From DASXZH01 sp963829965 (GTDB lineage Bacteria > Armatimonadota > Fimbriimonadia > Fimbriimonadales > Fimbriimonadaceae): 64,000 nt of DNA. Shown piece by piece: positions 8,671 through 17,460 of this stretch. How positions within the stretch are numbered: position 1 is the stretch's first letter; each line of letters starts with the position of its first letter. The position numbers and the translations under genes are program-made. The DNA is taken from positions 6,871-70,870 of the forward strand of contig CAWHLK010000055.1 in assembly GCA_963829965.1 (NCBI GenBank), given 5' to 3'. Below the pieces are notes generated by a model. The model ran no database searches. It saw nothing but the letters and a program-made list of their open reading frames with translations, and was not told where the DNA came from.

Positions 8671-9192
8671 CTAATAAACGGCGCAGTCGCAGGTGCGCCG
8701 AAAGGTCACAACCTTGCCTTTGTCCATCGAATCCGAGAGGGTCTCTTCGAAAGTGTCCTTGTCGATCCAGCGGATAGTGCGAACATCGTCCTTGGGCCCG
8801 TAGGCCTGCCACTGCGTGGCTGTCGAAAACGAGGCGCCGCTCTTCATATCCGGCACTTTCGCAAATTCCGGATTCTTGGCCTCTGACTTCTGTGTGAAGA
8901 TTCTTAGTTCCTTGCCAACTAACTTGAAAGTTCCGGTGTCTTCGAGAAGAGCGGCGGCCGGCCCAATAGCGGTTCCCGTTAGCTTGAATGATCCATCTGC
9001 CTTGAAAACTGCCATTCCATCCTTGATCGCCCAGCCATGATTAGTCTGCTTGTTATAATCCACCGCCCATGTGCCCACGATTGGACTCGACTTCATAGAT
9101 ACGGCGGGCTCACGCGCCCGGACGACGCTCGACTTGCATCCACTGGCGAGAAACACCGCCGCCGGAATAATGGCGAAGAACCGATACTCCAT
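8671..9192 (-). CDS. Lipoprotein, lipocalin-like (hypothetical)
   Basis: A 173-aa product with a lipoprotein signal peptide (FAIIPAAVFLASGC, Cys at residue 19). The mature region begins SSPIVGTWAVDY and contains FKADGSFKLTG and GTFKLVGKELRIFTQ, the same layout as the lipoprotein at 2272-2742. The C-terminus holds a WIDKDTFEETLSD segment, where such domains usually list the final strands, and a Cys-x-Cys pair. It is likely anchored in an envelope membrane; the role is unknown. It is followed upstream by the guanylate kinase gene on the same strand with a 50-bp gap. Confidence 0.65.
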   Translation of the reverse strand: MEYRFFAIIPAAVFLASGCKSSVVRAREPAVSMKSSPIVGTWAVDYNKQTNHGWAIKDGMAVFKADGSFKLTGTAIGPAAALLEDTGTFKLVGKELRIFTQKSEAKNPEFAKVPDMKSGASFSTATQWQAYGPKDDVRTIRWIDKDTFEETLSDSMDKGKVVTFRRTCDCAVY

Positions 9193-9242
9193 GCCCCATT
9201 CTAACCCGCTTTATTCGATTCGGGCGGCGACTGCCCCCACGG

Positions 9243-9869
9243 TCAACTATGAATCCTGCCGAACATCTGCTCGATGCCGTGCTGCCGCACCAACTCGGCG
9301 CTCACCACTGACTCCACGTCCGCCAAGAACGTCCCCAACTCATCGTTAACCAAAACATAATCAAATGACCAGGCGTAATCCAGTTGCTGAACAGCGGCAT
9401 CAATTCGCCGCTCCAGGTTCTCCGGCTTCTCGCCGGTTCTCGCCACGATCCGCTTCAAGAGTTCCTGAATGTTCGGTGGCATGATAAAAATGCCGACCAC
9501 GCGCCGGGCGCTGGAGGCCTTCAACCGATTCATTCCCTTTACGTCAAGCTCAACCACAAGCGGCGCCTGCTCTCGCGGAGAAACCAAGTCCAAAGGCGAG
9601 CCGTATTGGTAGTCCCCATAGGTGCGTGTGCTCTCAAAGATCTCTCCGGTTTGAACCTTCTCGTTGAAATCGTCCGCGCTTATGAACCTATAGTCCACGC
9701 CGTCTTGCTCGCCCTCCCTGGGAAAACGGGTCGTATAGGTTGTGATTCGGTGGGTTGAGGGGAACTTCGCGGCCACGTGGTCGAGAAACGTCTTCTTCCC
9801 CGCCCCACTCGGACCGGAGACGACGATAAGCAGAGGCTTGGCGCCCCCCGCGGCATGTTTCTCATCCAT
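9243..9869 (-). CDS. gmk: Guanylate kinase
   Basis: Phosphorylates GMP to GDP with ATP (purine nucleotide metabolism, cytoplasm). The 208-aa protein has the family P-loop GPSGAGKKT (residues 19-27; most enzymes have GPSGVGKGT or GKST), the TTRFPREGEQDGVDYRFIS segment that binds GMP, GDYQYGSP, VELDVKGMNRLK (usually VLDID.QG) and a C-terminal DYVLVND. It is shorter in some positions and more divergent than typical gmk. A guanylate-kinase-like paralogue is therefore possible, but no other candidate is in the window. Confidence 0.85.
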   Translation of the reverse strand: MDEKHAAGGAKPLLIVVSGPSGAGKKTFLDHVAAKFPSTHRITTYTTRFPREGEQDGVDYRFISADDFNEKVQTGEIFESTRTYGDYQYGSPLDLVSPREQAPLVVELDVKGMNRLKASSARRVVGIFIMPPNIQELLKRIVARTGEKPENLERRIDAAVQQLDYAWSFDYVLVNDELGTFLADVESVVSAELVRQHGIEQMFGRIHS

Positions 9870-9940
9870 GTTAACAAACTCTAGACGGATGCGTCCCTTT
9901 CAAAGTGCCGCGGGCCTTCGCTAAGCCATAATTGAATCCA

Positions 9941-11037
9941 ATGCAAAGATTTGGGATTGGCGTCGTGGGCTGCGGAAACATCTGCGGCATTTATTTTGAG
10001 AACTGTTCGCACTTTGAGAATCTGAAGGTCGTTTCCTGCGCCGATCTCGATCTTGACCGGGCAAAGGAAAAGGCAAAGGAGCACGCCGTGCCAAAGGCTT
10101 ACACGGTTGAGGACCTAATCGCCGATCCCGAAGTCGATATCGTAATCAACCTGACCGTGCCGAAAGCCCATGCAGCCATTAACTTGGCCGCGTTGGAGGC
10201 GGGCAAGCACGTATACACTGAAAAGCCCCTCGGTATAACCCGGGCAGAAGGCCGCGCAACTATGGATATGGCAAAAGCCAAAGGGCTGAGAGTAGGTGGT
10301 GCGCCGGACACTTTCCTCGGCGCCGGACTCCAAACTTGCCGAAAGCTGATTGACGACGGCTGCATCGGCAAGCCGGTTTCCGCGACTGCGTTCATGATGA
10401 GTCATGGCGTGGAAGACTGGCACCCTAACCCCGGCTTCTTCTATCAGAGAGGCGGCGGCCCCATGCTGGACATGGGCCCCTATTATTTAACCGCTCTGAC
10501 CACCCTTCTGGGCCCCGGGCACCGCATCGCAGGAATGACCACCAAGGGCTTGGAGGAGCGTATCAACAACACCGATGCGAACCGTGGCGAAAAGATCCCG
10601 GTCGAAACCCCAACCCACGTAACCGGGCTCATCGAGTTCAAACAGGGCGCAGTCGCAAATATCATCACCAGCTTCGATGTGTGGGGGGCGAATTTACCAA
10701 GGATCGAGATTTACGGGACCGAGGGCTCCCTGAGCGTGCCGGATCCAAACACGTTTGGTGGACCGGTCAAGCTGCTCCGCCCGCGGACTAGCGAATGGGA
10801 GGACATGCTCTGTCGCACCCGTTCGAGGAAAACTCACGAGGGCTTGGAGTGGCGGATATGGCGGCAGCCATAGCGCAGAACCGGCCAACAAGGGCGTCCG
10901 GTGAACTTTGCTTCCACGTGCTGGACATGATGGAGTCCTTTGAGGACTCCTACAACGCGGGCAAGTTTATAGAACTTAGCAGCGGCGTGGAGCGGCCGGC
11001 ACCAATGCCGATGGAGAAGCTTGGCTGGCGGGATTGA
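9941..11037 (+). CDS. Gfo/Idh/MocA family oxidoreductase (frameshifted)
   Basis: NAD(P)-dependent dehydrogenase family acting on sugars, sugar acids or inositols. The Rossmann motif GIGVVGCGNICGIY is at the N-terminus, followed by the EKPLG signature (about residue 90) and the C-terminal domain with RGGGPMLDMGPYYLTAL. The frame changes at about 10806: one missing base after the codons for WED restores ALSHPFEENSRGLGVADMA, the usual C-terminal motif. The two halves give about 365 aa, normal for the family. I chose ATG 9941; a TTG at 9932 is in frame. A ThuA-like gene, often linked to this family in sugar utilisation, lies next to it convergently. Confidence 0.85.
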
Positions 11038-11087
11038 GAACGGTGAACGGTGAACGGTGAACGGTGAACGGTGAACGGTGAACGGTG
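11038..11087. repeat. 7-bp tandem repeat, unit CGGTGAA
   Basis: Six perfect head-to-tail copies of CGGTGAA (11041-11082), plus a partial copy on each side, begin directly after the oxidoreductase stop. Related heptamers occur at 11982-12009, 44248-44275 and in the flagellar operon gaps. Downstream (11130-11190) a 15-bp piece, GTTTACAAGCGAAGC, occurs twice. No gene is apparent in this gap. Confidence 0.9.
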
Positions 11088-11186
11088 GGGACGCCTCTCA
11101 ACCACTTTAAGGATTCCACTTTATTTACTTGTTTACAAGCGAAGCGCCAAGTTTACAAGCGAAGCCCATACTCACGCGCGAAGCGC

Positions 11187-11834
11187 CTAACGTGCTGCCC
11201 ATACGAAGCCGCGCCGCATAATCTCCAGCGCAGGCCCCTGCAGCACATCGGCATGGTGGCCTAGCGAGTTGTAAAACACTTTGCCGTCGCCGTAAAGCCG
11301 CGTCCAAACCACGGGCATATCAAACTGGCCGTTCGGTGTGTGCGGCCCAGGCGCAACCGGAAATGCCGTCACGGCCAGAACCTTGTTGGAAGGGTCCGTG
11401 TGCATGTAATACTGCTCGCTTTTCACGGGGAAGTCGCTGATTCCGGATGTAATGGAGTCTTCATGGTCAACGATGCGGACCGTGTATTCAATACCGTCGT
11501 TGCCCGGATGGGCAACCCATTGGCCGCCCGTCATAAACTGCCATTCGGCAGAGTTGCGGAAAGAATCGCACATTCCGCCGTGGCAGCCGGCTATTCCCAT
11601 TCCTGCCTCAACCGCGGCAGTAACCGCCTGAACTTGGGCTTGCGATATCTCACCCATCGTCCAAACTGGGACGAAAAGGGAAAACTCCCCCAAATCAACC
11701 GCAGTGAGAGTTTCCAGCGTGTCCGAAACCTGGACATCAAAACCCTCGGCCTTTAGGACGGATTCAAATAGATCGGACACCTGCTTTGGCTCATGGCCAT
11801 CCCAGCCGCCCCAGATGATTAGCGCTTTTTTCAT
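11187..11834 (-). CDS. ThuA-like domain protein
   Basis: A 215-aa protein of the ThuA family (class I glutamine-amidotransferase-like fold). Visible features are KKALIIWGGWDGHEPKQ at the N-terminus, GIAGCHGGMCDSF (nucleophile-elbow-like segment), the QFMTGGQWVAHPGN stretch, and the C-terminal GRVFY-like segment GDGKVFYNSLGHHADV typical of the family. ThuA proteins are linked to trehalose or other sugar catabolism, with the exact activity unproved. There is no signal peptide. It is the convergent neighbour of a Gfo/Idh/MocA oxidoreductase, a common pairing in sugar-degradation loci. Confidence 0.8.
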   Translation of the reverse strand: MKKALIIWGGWDGHEPKQVSDLFESVLKAEGFDVQVSDTLETLTAVDLGEFSLFVPVWTMGEISQAQVQAVTAAVEAGMGIAGCHGGMCDSFRNSAEWQFMTGGQWVAHPGNDGIEYTVRIVDHEDSITSGISDFPVKSEQYYMHTDPSNKVLAVTAFPVAPGPHTPNGQFDMPVVWTRLYGDGKVFYNSLGHHADVLQGPALEIMRRGFVWAAR

Positions 11835-11981
11835 GTTTTTTATTGAGGGAAGAGGCGTGCAAATGAGATTAAATGGGACTGTGCGGGCCCACTTTGATTA
11901 ATTAGTAGACCGGTTCACCGTATTGATAAACCTGTCAGACCGGTCAAAGGGGGCATGCCAGACACTCCACGTCCGAAATCG

Positions 11982-12009
11982 CCTTTACCCTTTACCCTTT
12001 ACCCTTTAC
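11982..12009. repeat. 7-bp tandem repeat, unit TTTACCC
   Basis: Almost four copies of TTTACCC (complement GGGTAAA) lie just after the thioredoxin stop codon, in the gap to the ThuA gene. The same gap (about 11905-11950) has two copies of AGACCGGT about 30 bp apart. The unit differs at two positions from CGGTGAA seen at 11041. Confidence 0.85.
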
Positions 12010-12019
12010 GGCAAAACGA

Positions 12020-12343
12020 CTAGAGGGACCGATCAATCAACGCCGCGATCTGCTGCTTCGGAACGCGGCCGACGATCCGCTCCACTTCTTTACCGCCTTT
12101 GAACAGCATTAAAACCGGGATGCTCATCACGTTGTACTTAACAGCGATATCGCTGTCGTTGTCCACGTTCAACTTGTAGACTTTCGCTTTCCCGGCATAC
12201 TCGGACGCGATCTGTTCGACGTCAGGACCGATCGCTTTGCATGGGCCACACCACTCTGCCCAAAAGTCGACGAGGACAGGAATGTCCGAGGCTAAAACAT
12301 TTTGTTCGAAATCCGATCCCTTAATCTGTAGATCAGCAGCCAT
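12020..12343 (-). CDS. trxA: Thioredoxin
   Basis: Small cytoplasmic disulfide reductase, reduced by thioredoxin reductase. The 107-aa protein has the standard active site WCGPC (residues 31-35, in FWAEWCGPCKAIGP) and the cis-proline segment SIPVLMLFKGG (about 74-84). The length is typical. The ATG at 12343 is preceded by an AAGGAG ribosome site about 11 bp upstream. It is divergent from the secreted Gly-rich protein gene. Confidence 0.95.
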   Translation of the reverse strand: MAADLQIKGSDFEQNVLASDIPVLVDFWAEWCGPCKAIGPDVEQIASEYAGKAKVYKLNVDNDSDIAVKYNVMSIPVLMLFKGGKEVERIVGRVPKQQIAALIDRSL

Positions 12344-12502
12344 AAATTTACTTAAACTCCTTAAAAAGTTGTGTCTCTAGGTATACCTTACGTAAACTGT
12401 GTAGACTCTTCGGCGATTGGAACTGTTTCAGTGACAAAATCGCATGAGGATGCGTCTAACCTGGTGACTGTGGAAGAGCCAAGATTCCGGAGGATTACGA
12501 AA

Positions 12503-13669
12503 TTGCGAATTGAGATAAAACTACTTGCGGGGCTTTGTGTTGTGGCCGCTGCCGCGCCGTTTGCGATTGCCCAGCAACCGCCGCCACCGACTCAGACGAC
12601 TACGACAACTACCACGACCAAGACCACCATCAAGGTTCCGCAGGTGCCCCATGTAATCGTAAAAACAAAGACCAAGGCAAGGGCAAAAGTCAGCGGCAAG
12701 CGACACGTGCGCCATCGTCGGCGCCCTGTACGCAGGCATCGCCGTGTGATCAGAATCACTCACGTTACCAAAACGAGCATGACGGTAACTTCGGGCGCGG
12801 AAACCGGTTTGGTGGGCCTTAAGCTTTTTGATTCCGGCATGAAAGTTCTAAGCATGTACGGGAACCCAGACCTCATTCTTAACCTCGGCCAGGCCGTGCC
12901 CACTGCTGCAGCAGGCGCAACTGGGGGCGGACCCGGTGGACGGGGAGGCTTTGGTGGCGGCGCTGGCGGGTTTGGCGAAGGCGGTGCCGGAGGCGCCTTT
13001 GGCCCTCGTGGCGGAGGCGGTGCCGGAGGCGCTTTTGGCCCCCGTGGCGGAGGCGGTGGTGGACCTGCCGCTGGCGGACCTCCCGGTGCAGCCGGCGGAG
13101 GTAAAAGGGGACTTACCGGCATGGGTTTGCGGGATATCTCTGGAGACCCTGGTCAGGACTGGTCGTTTGAGGACGACACCCTGGATCGTCTTCAGGGAGG
13201 GCGATTCCCAGGCGGCTTTGGAGCAGGCGGACCTCGCTTTGGCGGCGGCCAGGGCCCTCGTGGGCCAGGCGGCGTCGGAGGTGGGTTCGGTGCCGCCGGA
13301 GCCGGTACCCCAGGCGCCGGAACTCAGGTCGGCTCGGAAGCGGGTCCAACTAGCACCTATATGCGTTGGGTTTACAAGCGTACGGCAAGCCAGTATAGCT
13401 TTATCATCGATAGGTTGGATCGCGTTGTTCAAATCGAGGTAACCGGAATGGGAGACCCCAAAGTTAAAACAAACAAGGGAGTCACCTTCGGCGCAACGTT
13501 CAAGGAGCTGATGAACAAGTACGGCATTCCCGACGCCTATGAGATCAATGGCGACCAACTCGTCATGCGCTACCTTTCAAAAAACCATGTCGCCTTCCGG
13601 CTGAACCGCCTGCAAACCGATCAGCCGCATGAAGTGACCGCGATCGTGGTCGCTGGAGGCAGAGGCTAA
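12503..13669 (+). CDS. Secreted Gly-rich protein with Thr and basic tracts
   Basis: The start is decided by a GGAGG ribosome site (12489-12493) 9 bp before TTG 12503, which gives a clean signal peptide (LRIEIKLLAGLCVVAAAAPFAIAQQ; an earlier in-frame GTG at 12371 does not). The 388-aa product then has a Thr tract, a Lys/Arg/His-rich region (about residues 60-90), a folded-looking stretch (SGAETGLVGLKLFDSGMKV..), and a long Gly-rich region with repeats of GGAGGAFGPRGGG. It ends in a second folded stretch with YGIPDAYEINGDQLVMRYLS. Both ordered parts resemble small repeated beta elements. Function unknown. The stop is 5 bp before dnaG, so it is likely in the dnaG operon. Confidence 0.7.
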   Translation: MRIEIKLLAGLCVVAAAAPFAIAQQPPPPTQTTTTTTTTKTTIKVPQVPHVIVKTKTKARAKVSGKRHVRHRRRPVRRHRRVIRITHVTKTSMTVTSGAETGLVGLKLFDSGMKVLSMYGNPDLILNLGQAVPTAAAGATGGGPGGRGGFGGGAGGFGEGGAGGAFGPRGGGGAGGAFGPRGGGGGGPAAGGPPGAAGGGKRGLTGMGLRDISGDPGQDWSFEDDTLDRLQGGRFPGGFGAGGPRFGGGQGPRGPGGVGGGFGAAGAGTPGAGTQVGSEAGPTSTYMRWVYKRTASQYSFIIDRLDRVVQIEVTGMGDPKVKTNKGVTFGATFKELMNKYGIPDAYEINGDQLVMRYLSKNHVAFRLNRLQTDQPHEVTAIVVAGGRG

Positions 13670-13674
13670 ATCAG

Positions 13675-15399
13675 TTGGCCGATGAGATTGGCGAGATTCG
13701 CGCGCGGATCAATATCGTCGATCTTGTCGGCCAATCGGTTGCACTAAAACGCTCGGGCAATCGGTATCAGGGCTTGTGCCCCTTCCATGAAGATAAGAAT
13801 CCGTCCTTTTCGGTAACGCCCGAGACCGGGCGATATGTCTGCTGGGCATGTGGGGAAAAGGGCGATGTCTTCAACTGGGTCATGAAGACTCGGAACATCG
13901 AATTCAAAGAAGCCCTCCAGCTACTGGCAGAACAAGCCGGCGTCACCCTCAAGACCCAAAAGCCGGAAGATCGTTCCATTCGCATGACCCAGCGATCAGC
14001 GATGGACGCCGCCCAAAAACTCTTCCGAGAGCAACTCGGAAAGTCACCCGCAGCAAAAGCCTACTGTGCATCTCGCGGACTGACCCAAGAGATACTTGAC
14101 AAATGGGAGATAGGGTATGCGCCAGACGACGGCCAAGCCCTTACCATCAGCCTGAAGAAACAGGGTTTTCGCCTTGCGGAGTGCAAACAGCTCTTCTTAG
14201 TCGACGGAGACGACAATCAAGGTTACCGGGATAAATTCCGCGGCCGGCTTATTTTCCCTATCCGAGACGAACGAGGCGACCTCGTCGCTTTTGGGGGCAG
14301 GGCGCTCGGCGATGCCCAACCCAAATACATCAACAGCAGTGATACCCCCCTTTATAAGAAGGGCAAAGTGCTTTACGCGATGAACATCGCGAAAGAAGCC
14401 ATGCGGGACGAAAAAACGGCAGTCCTCACCGAAGGTTATATGGATGTAATCGCCTGTCACGCCGCCGGCGTAAAGACAGCTATTGCCTCTCTTGGAACTG
14501 CGCTCACCTCGGATCAGGCCAAACTTCTCAAAAGATGGTGCGACGCAGTGACGGTACTGTACGACAGCGACTCCGCAGGCCAAAAGGCGTCGGCAAAGGC
14601 TATTGACATATTCTCCGCCGAGGGGCTGCGCGTTCGCGTAGCCGCCGTACCGGAGGGCAAGGACCCGGATACGCTGCTGAAGTCGGCCGGTCCCGCTGCG
14701 GTACGCAAGGCGGCAACTGCCGGATTGACTCCGCTGGAATATCGGATTCACGCAATCGAAAAGGAGCACTCATCGGACTCTGAAGAGTTCTGGTCTATGG
14801 CAGTCGCCGCAATTGCGGCGGAGCCTTCGGAGATGGAACGGCTCAAATTCATCGAGGACCTCGCCCCGCGATATCCGCGAGTCCACGATGCCCAGGCTGC
14901 GCGAAATGCTCTAGAGCGGCAAGTACAGAAAATGCAACCAGGCCAAAGGGCCGTCGTACAAGTTGAAGGAACGCCGCGTGCCAAGGAACATTCGCCGTTG
15001 CGATCAATGCTTGGCCCGGAAATCACACTCTTTCGTGCAATTCTTGAAGAGGAATTCCGGCCTAGAATTTGGCCATTGCTTCAAGAGGAGGACTTCCTTT
15101 CGACAGCGCCGGCCCGAAAATTGGCCAATGAGATCGTGATCTCTTTTCCAAACGGCATGCCGGAGGGCCCGGCCAGACGATGGTTGGAACGGGTTGGCCA
15201 TCCGATCGCAAAAGACCTTTTGTTTAGTGCCGAACAAGATTTTCGCGGCGCAGGGCTTACCGCGGAAGTCGTATCCGATTCGATCAAGGCACTCGAATTC
15301 AAGAAGAGCCAACGCGAACTTGAGCAACTTAAACGAGCGGACGGCGAGGACAGAATCAAGAAAATCAACGAAAAGCTCAAGCGCGAGAAAGGTGGCTAA
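13675..15399 (+). CDS. dnaG: DNA primase
   Basis: Makes RNA primers at the replication fork with the DnaB helicase. The 574-aa protein has the CHC2-type zinc finger (Cys35, His38, Cys56, Cys59 in GLCPFHEDKNPSF..YVCWACG), the catalytic core, and the Toprim domain with VLTEGYMDVIACH (about residue 246) and the metal-binding DSDSAG (about 297). A C-terminal helicase-interaction region follows but is short and divergent. It starts at TTG 13675 with an AGAGG-type site upstream, 5 bp after the Gly-rich protein. The sigma factor follows after 237 bp, the classic dnaG-sigma arrangement. Confidence 0.97.
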   Translation: MADEIGEIRARINIVDLVGQSVALKRSGNRYQGLCPFHEDKNPSFSVTPETGRYVCWACGEKGDVFNWVMKTRNIEFKEALQLLAEQAGVTLKTQKPEDRSIRMTQRSAMDAAQKLFREQLGKSPAAKAYCASRGLTQEILDKWEIGYAPDDGQALTISLKKQGFRLAECKQLFLVDGDDNQGYRDKFRGRLIFPIRDERGDLVAFGGRALGDAQPKYINSSDTPLYKKGKVLYAMNIAKEAMRDEKTAVLTEGYMDVIACHAAGVKTAIASLGTALTSDQAKLLKRWCDAVTVLYDSDSAGQKASAKAIDIFSAEGLRVRVAAVPEGKDPDTLLKSAGPAAVRKAATAGLTPLEYRIHAIEKEHSSDSEEFWSMAVAAIAAEPSEMERLKFIEDLAPRYPRVHDAQAARNALERQVQKMQPGQRAVVQVEGTPRAKEHSPLRSMLGPEITLFRAILEEEFRPRIWPLLQEEDFLSTAPARKLANEIVISFPNGMPEGPARRWLERVGHPIAKDLLFSAEQDFRGAGLTAEVVSDSIKALEFKKSQRELEQLKRADGEDRIKKINEKLKREKGG

Positions 15400-15544
15400 G
15401 GGGTCGTAACAGGCTAACTGAACATAGATTCCTCACCATATTCACTGTTTACCATTCGCTTTTCCACTGGCGGCAACGACAACAATCCCGGCGACGCATG
15501 CGGCTGATTTGTCCAAGTTTAGATTAACTTTAATCAATTCTTAC

Positions 15545-15573
15545 TTGGTAATTACAAAAGGCTATTGTATAGT
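15545..15573 (+). promoter_or_regulatory. Probable sigma-70 promoter of the sigma factor gene
   Basis: TTGGTA (15545-15550) and TATAGT (15568-15573) are 17 bp apart, a good -35/-10 match, 63 bp before the ATG of the sigma factor. A purine-rich GAGGAGAG ribosome site sits just before the start codon. No other gene lies in the 237-bp gap after dnaG. Confidence 0.5.
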
Positions 15574-15636
15574 GAAGGGTAACGGGTAGGAAAAGGATGT
15601 CCCCGACCTGTTGTTTTCTTAACGAGGAGAGAGTTA

Positions 15637-16644
15637 ATGGTTGGGGGTCTGGCAGATCGTAGCAATTACGATGCGACGTTGGTCGGCATCGGCACGGTGG
15701 GGCAACCGCACAAAAGTCCGGAATATGCCGTAGCTCTCAAGGCTGTGCCCGTCGGAGCCCATGAGCGCCCGGGGAGGCATCGCGAGTCGAACAGCGATCT
15801 CGATATCGAGGGTGTGCCGCTGGATGACTCTGTTCGAATGTGGCTGAAAAAGATCGGCCAGAAGCGTCTTCTAACCCCTGAACAAGAGTTGGAATTCGCT
15901 CGCCAAGCGGCTTCAGGGTGCGAGCGGTGCAAGCAGATCATCGTTGAATCAAACCTTCGGCTCGTTGTCAGCATCGCCAAGAAATTTGTGGGCCGGGGCC
16001 TTTCGCTTCAGGACCTGATTCAAGAAGGCAACATGGGCTTGATCCGGGCCGTGAGCAAATTCGACTATCGCCGCGGCTATCGATTTAGCACTTACGCCAC
16101 TTGGTGGATCCGCCAGTCTATCAGCCGATCCATCAGCGACCAGGGGAGAACCATACGGGTCCCGGTGCATACGCTCGAAGCTGTAAACAAACTCATGCGA
16201 ATTTCCATGAGCCTGCAGCAGAAACTTGGCCGCGAAGCAACTTACAAGGAAATCGGCCAGGAGTCCAACATGAGCGCGGACAAGGTTCGCCACTACCTCC
16301 GGTCGATCAGCGATCCCGTCTCCCTGGAGTCGCCGGTGGGCGACAATGAAGACATGGCACTAAGCGAATTCATCGAGGACCAGGCAAAAGAAAGCGCCTC
16401 GGACGTGGCGCTTAAGAGCATGGTTAGAGACCGTATCGATGATGTGCTTGCCACGTTGGACGTTCGGGAAAAGGCGGTCATCGCCATGCGATATGGCCTA
16501 TTCGATGGCCGAGCCTACACACTTGAAGAAGTTGCCCAGGCATTCCAGCTGACTCGCGAGCGCATTCGGCAAATCGAACAATCCAGCCTCAGAAAGCTCA
16601 AGCATCCTTCCCGCTCCCGCCGTCTTCTCGAAGTGTTGGAGTAA
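15637..16644 (+). CDS. rpoD: RNA polymerase sigma-70 factor, primary type (group 1/2)
   Basis: Promoter-recognition subunit of RNA polymerase. The 335-aa product has region 1.2 (DSVRMWLKKIGQKRLLTP), region 2 (NLRLVVSIAKKFVGRGL, LIQEGNMGLIRAVSKFDYRR, FSTYATWWIRQSISRSI), region 3 (RTIRVPVHTLE...) and region 4 ending in the HTH YTLEEVAQAFQLTRERIRQIE (about 293-313). It lacks the long acidic region 1.1 of enterobacterial RpoD, as in many phyla (SigA type). Its position behind dnaG fits the primary sigma factor, but a group 2 factor cannot be excluded from sequence alone. Confidence 0.92.
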   Translation: MVGGLADRSNYDATLVGIGTVGQPHKSPEYAVALKAVPVGAHERPGRHRESNSDLDIEGVPLDDSVRMWLKKIGQKRLLTPEQELEFARQAASGCERCKQIIVESNLRLVVSIAKKFVGRGLSLQDLIQEGNMGLIRAVSKFDYRRGYRFSTYATWWIRQSISRSISDQGRTIRVPVHTLEAVNKLMRISMSLQQKLGREATYKEIGQESNMSADKVRHYLRSISDPVSLESPVGDNEDMALSEFIEDQAKESASDVALKSMVRDRIDDVLATLDVREKAVIAMRYGLFDGRAYTLEEVAQAFQLTRERIRQIEQSSLRKLKHPSRSRRLLEVLE

Positions 16645-16680
16645 ATTCACTCCTCATGCATTTTGGGGGATACTTGGTCA

Positions 16681-17460
16681 TTGATTGAGTTCGACGTAAT
16701 CATTCCCGCGGGCGGCACTATCGGCGAGGCCTTTGCCAAGGTGGTCAACACCGAGCGCAAGGCGCTGATCGGCATGGTCAGCAACACTTTGATCGGCAAT
16801 ACTATTGAGTGTCTTCGCAACATGCCGGGCACCCGGCGAATCGTGGTCATCGGCAACGAAGCCGTGCGGCGCGGTGCGTACAACGTGGATATGGTGCTTC
16901 CCGAAGCCGAGTCCGGTCCCAAGAACATTTTCAACGGCTTGCGATGGCTGTCTCAAGAACACGAACCGGCCGAGAAAGTGTTGATCGTGACCTGCGACCT
17001 CCCCTTTCTCACTGTGGATGCCCTCGGCCGCTTTTTGGCGCAATGCCCAACGGACAAGGATTTTTGTGTCCCGCTGGTCTCCTACGAGGATTTTGCGGAT
17101 GCCTTCCCTTCGGCCGAGGCGACGTTTGTGAAGATGAAGGACGGCAAGTGGACCACTGGATGCGCGTTTCTTGCTACACCAAAGGCCATCTTTGCCGCAG
17201 CGCCCCAGATCGAAGAGGTCTTTAAAAACCGCAAAAGCAAACTTGGCATGGCTCGCATGCTCGGCCCCAAGTTCCTCATGGGTTATATGACCAAGTCGTT
17301 AACCGTAAAAGCGGTGGAAGAGAAAGTCCAGCAGATTCTCGGCTGCAAAGCGGTTGCCGTTCCAAACAGCCCAGCCGAACTTGCCTACGACATCGATTAT
17401 GTCGAGGACTACCATTACGCACTTCAAACCCTTAAGCTGAAAGCGAGCAGCAGTGGCTGA
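16681..17460 (+). CDS. MobA-like nucleotidyltransferase
   Basis: A 259-aa product of the NTP_transf_3 type: it starts IEFDVIIPAGGTIGEAFAK (variant of the LAGG.S.RMG pyrophosphorylase motif), with KALIGMVSNTLIGNTIECLR and VLIVTCDLPFLTVDAL (the DLPF motif near the middle) and the FVPLVSYEDF segment. Such proteins transfer nucleotides to sugar phosphates, molybdopterin or choline phosphate; the substrate here is unknown. TTG 16681 has a GGGGGA site 10 bp upstream, while a TTG at 16663 has none. It overlaps the MFS transporter start by 8 bp, so the two are probably translated together and may be functionally linked. Confidence 0.7.
   Translation: MIEFDVIIPAGGTIGEAFAKVVNTERKALIGMVSNTLIGNTIECLRNMPGTRRIVVIGNEAVRRGAYNVDMVLPEAESGPKNIFNGLRWLSQEHEPAEKVLIVTCDLPFLTVDALGRFLAQCPTDKDFCVPLVSYEDFADAFPSAEATFVKMKDGKWTTGCAFLATPKAIFAAAPQIEEVFKNRKSKLGMARMLGPKFLMGYMTKSLTVKAVEEKVQQILGCKAVAVPNSPAELAYDIDYVEDYHYALQTLKLKASSSG

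Noticed and set aside
12848..13558. Antisense frame opposite the Gly-rich protein
   Set aside because: It is produced by GC-rich Gly codons (Ala/Pro/Ser on the reverse) and has no start signal.
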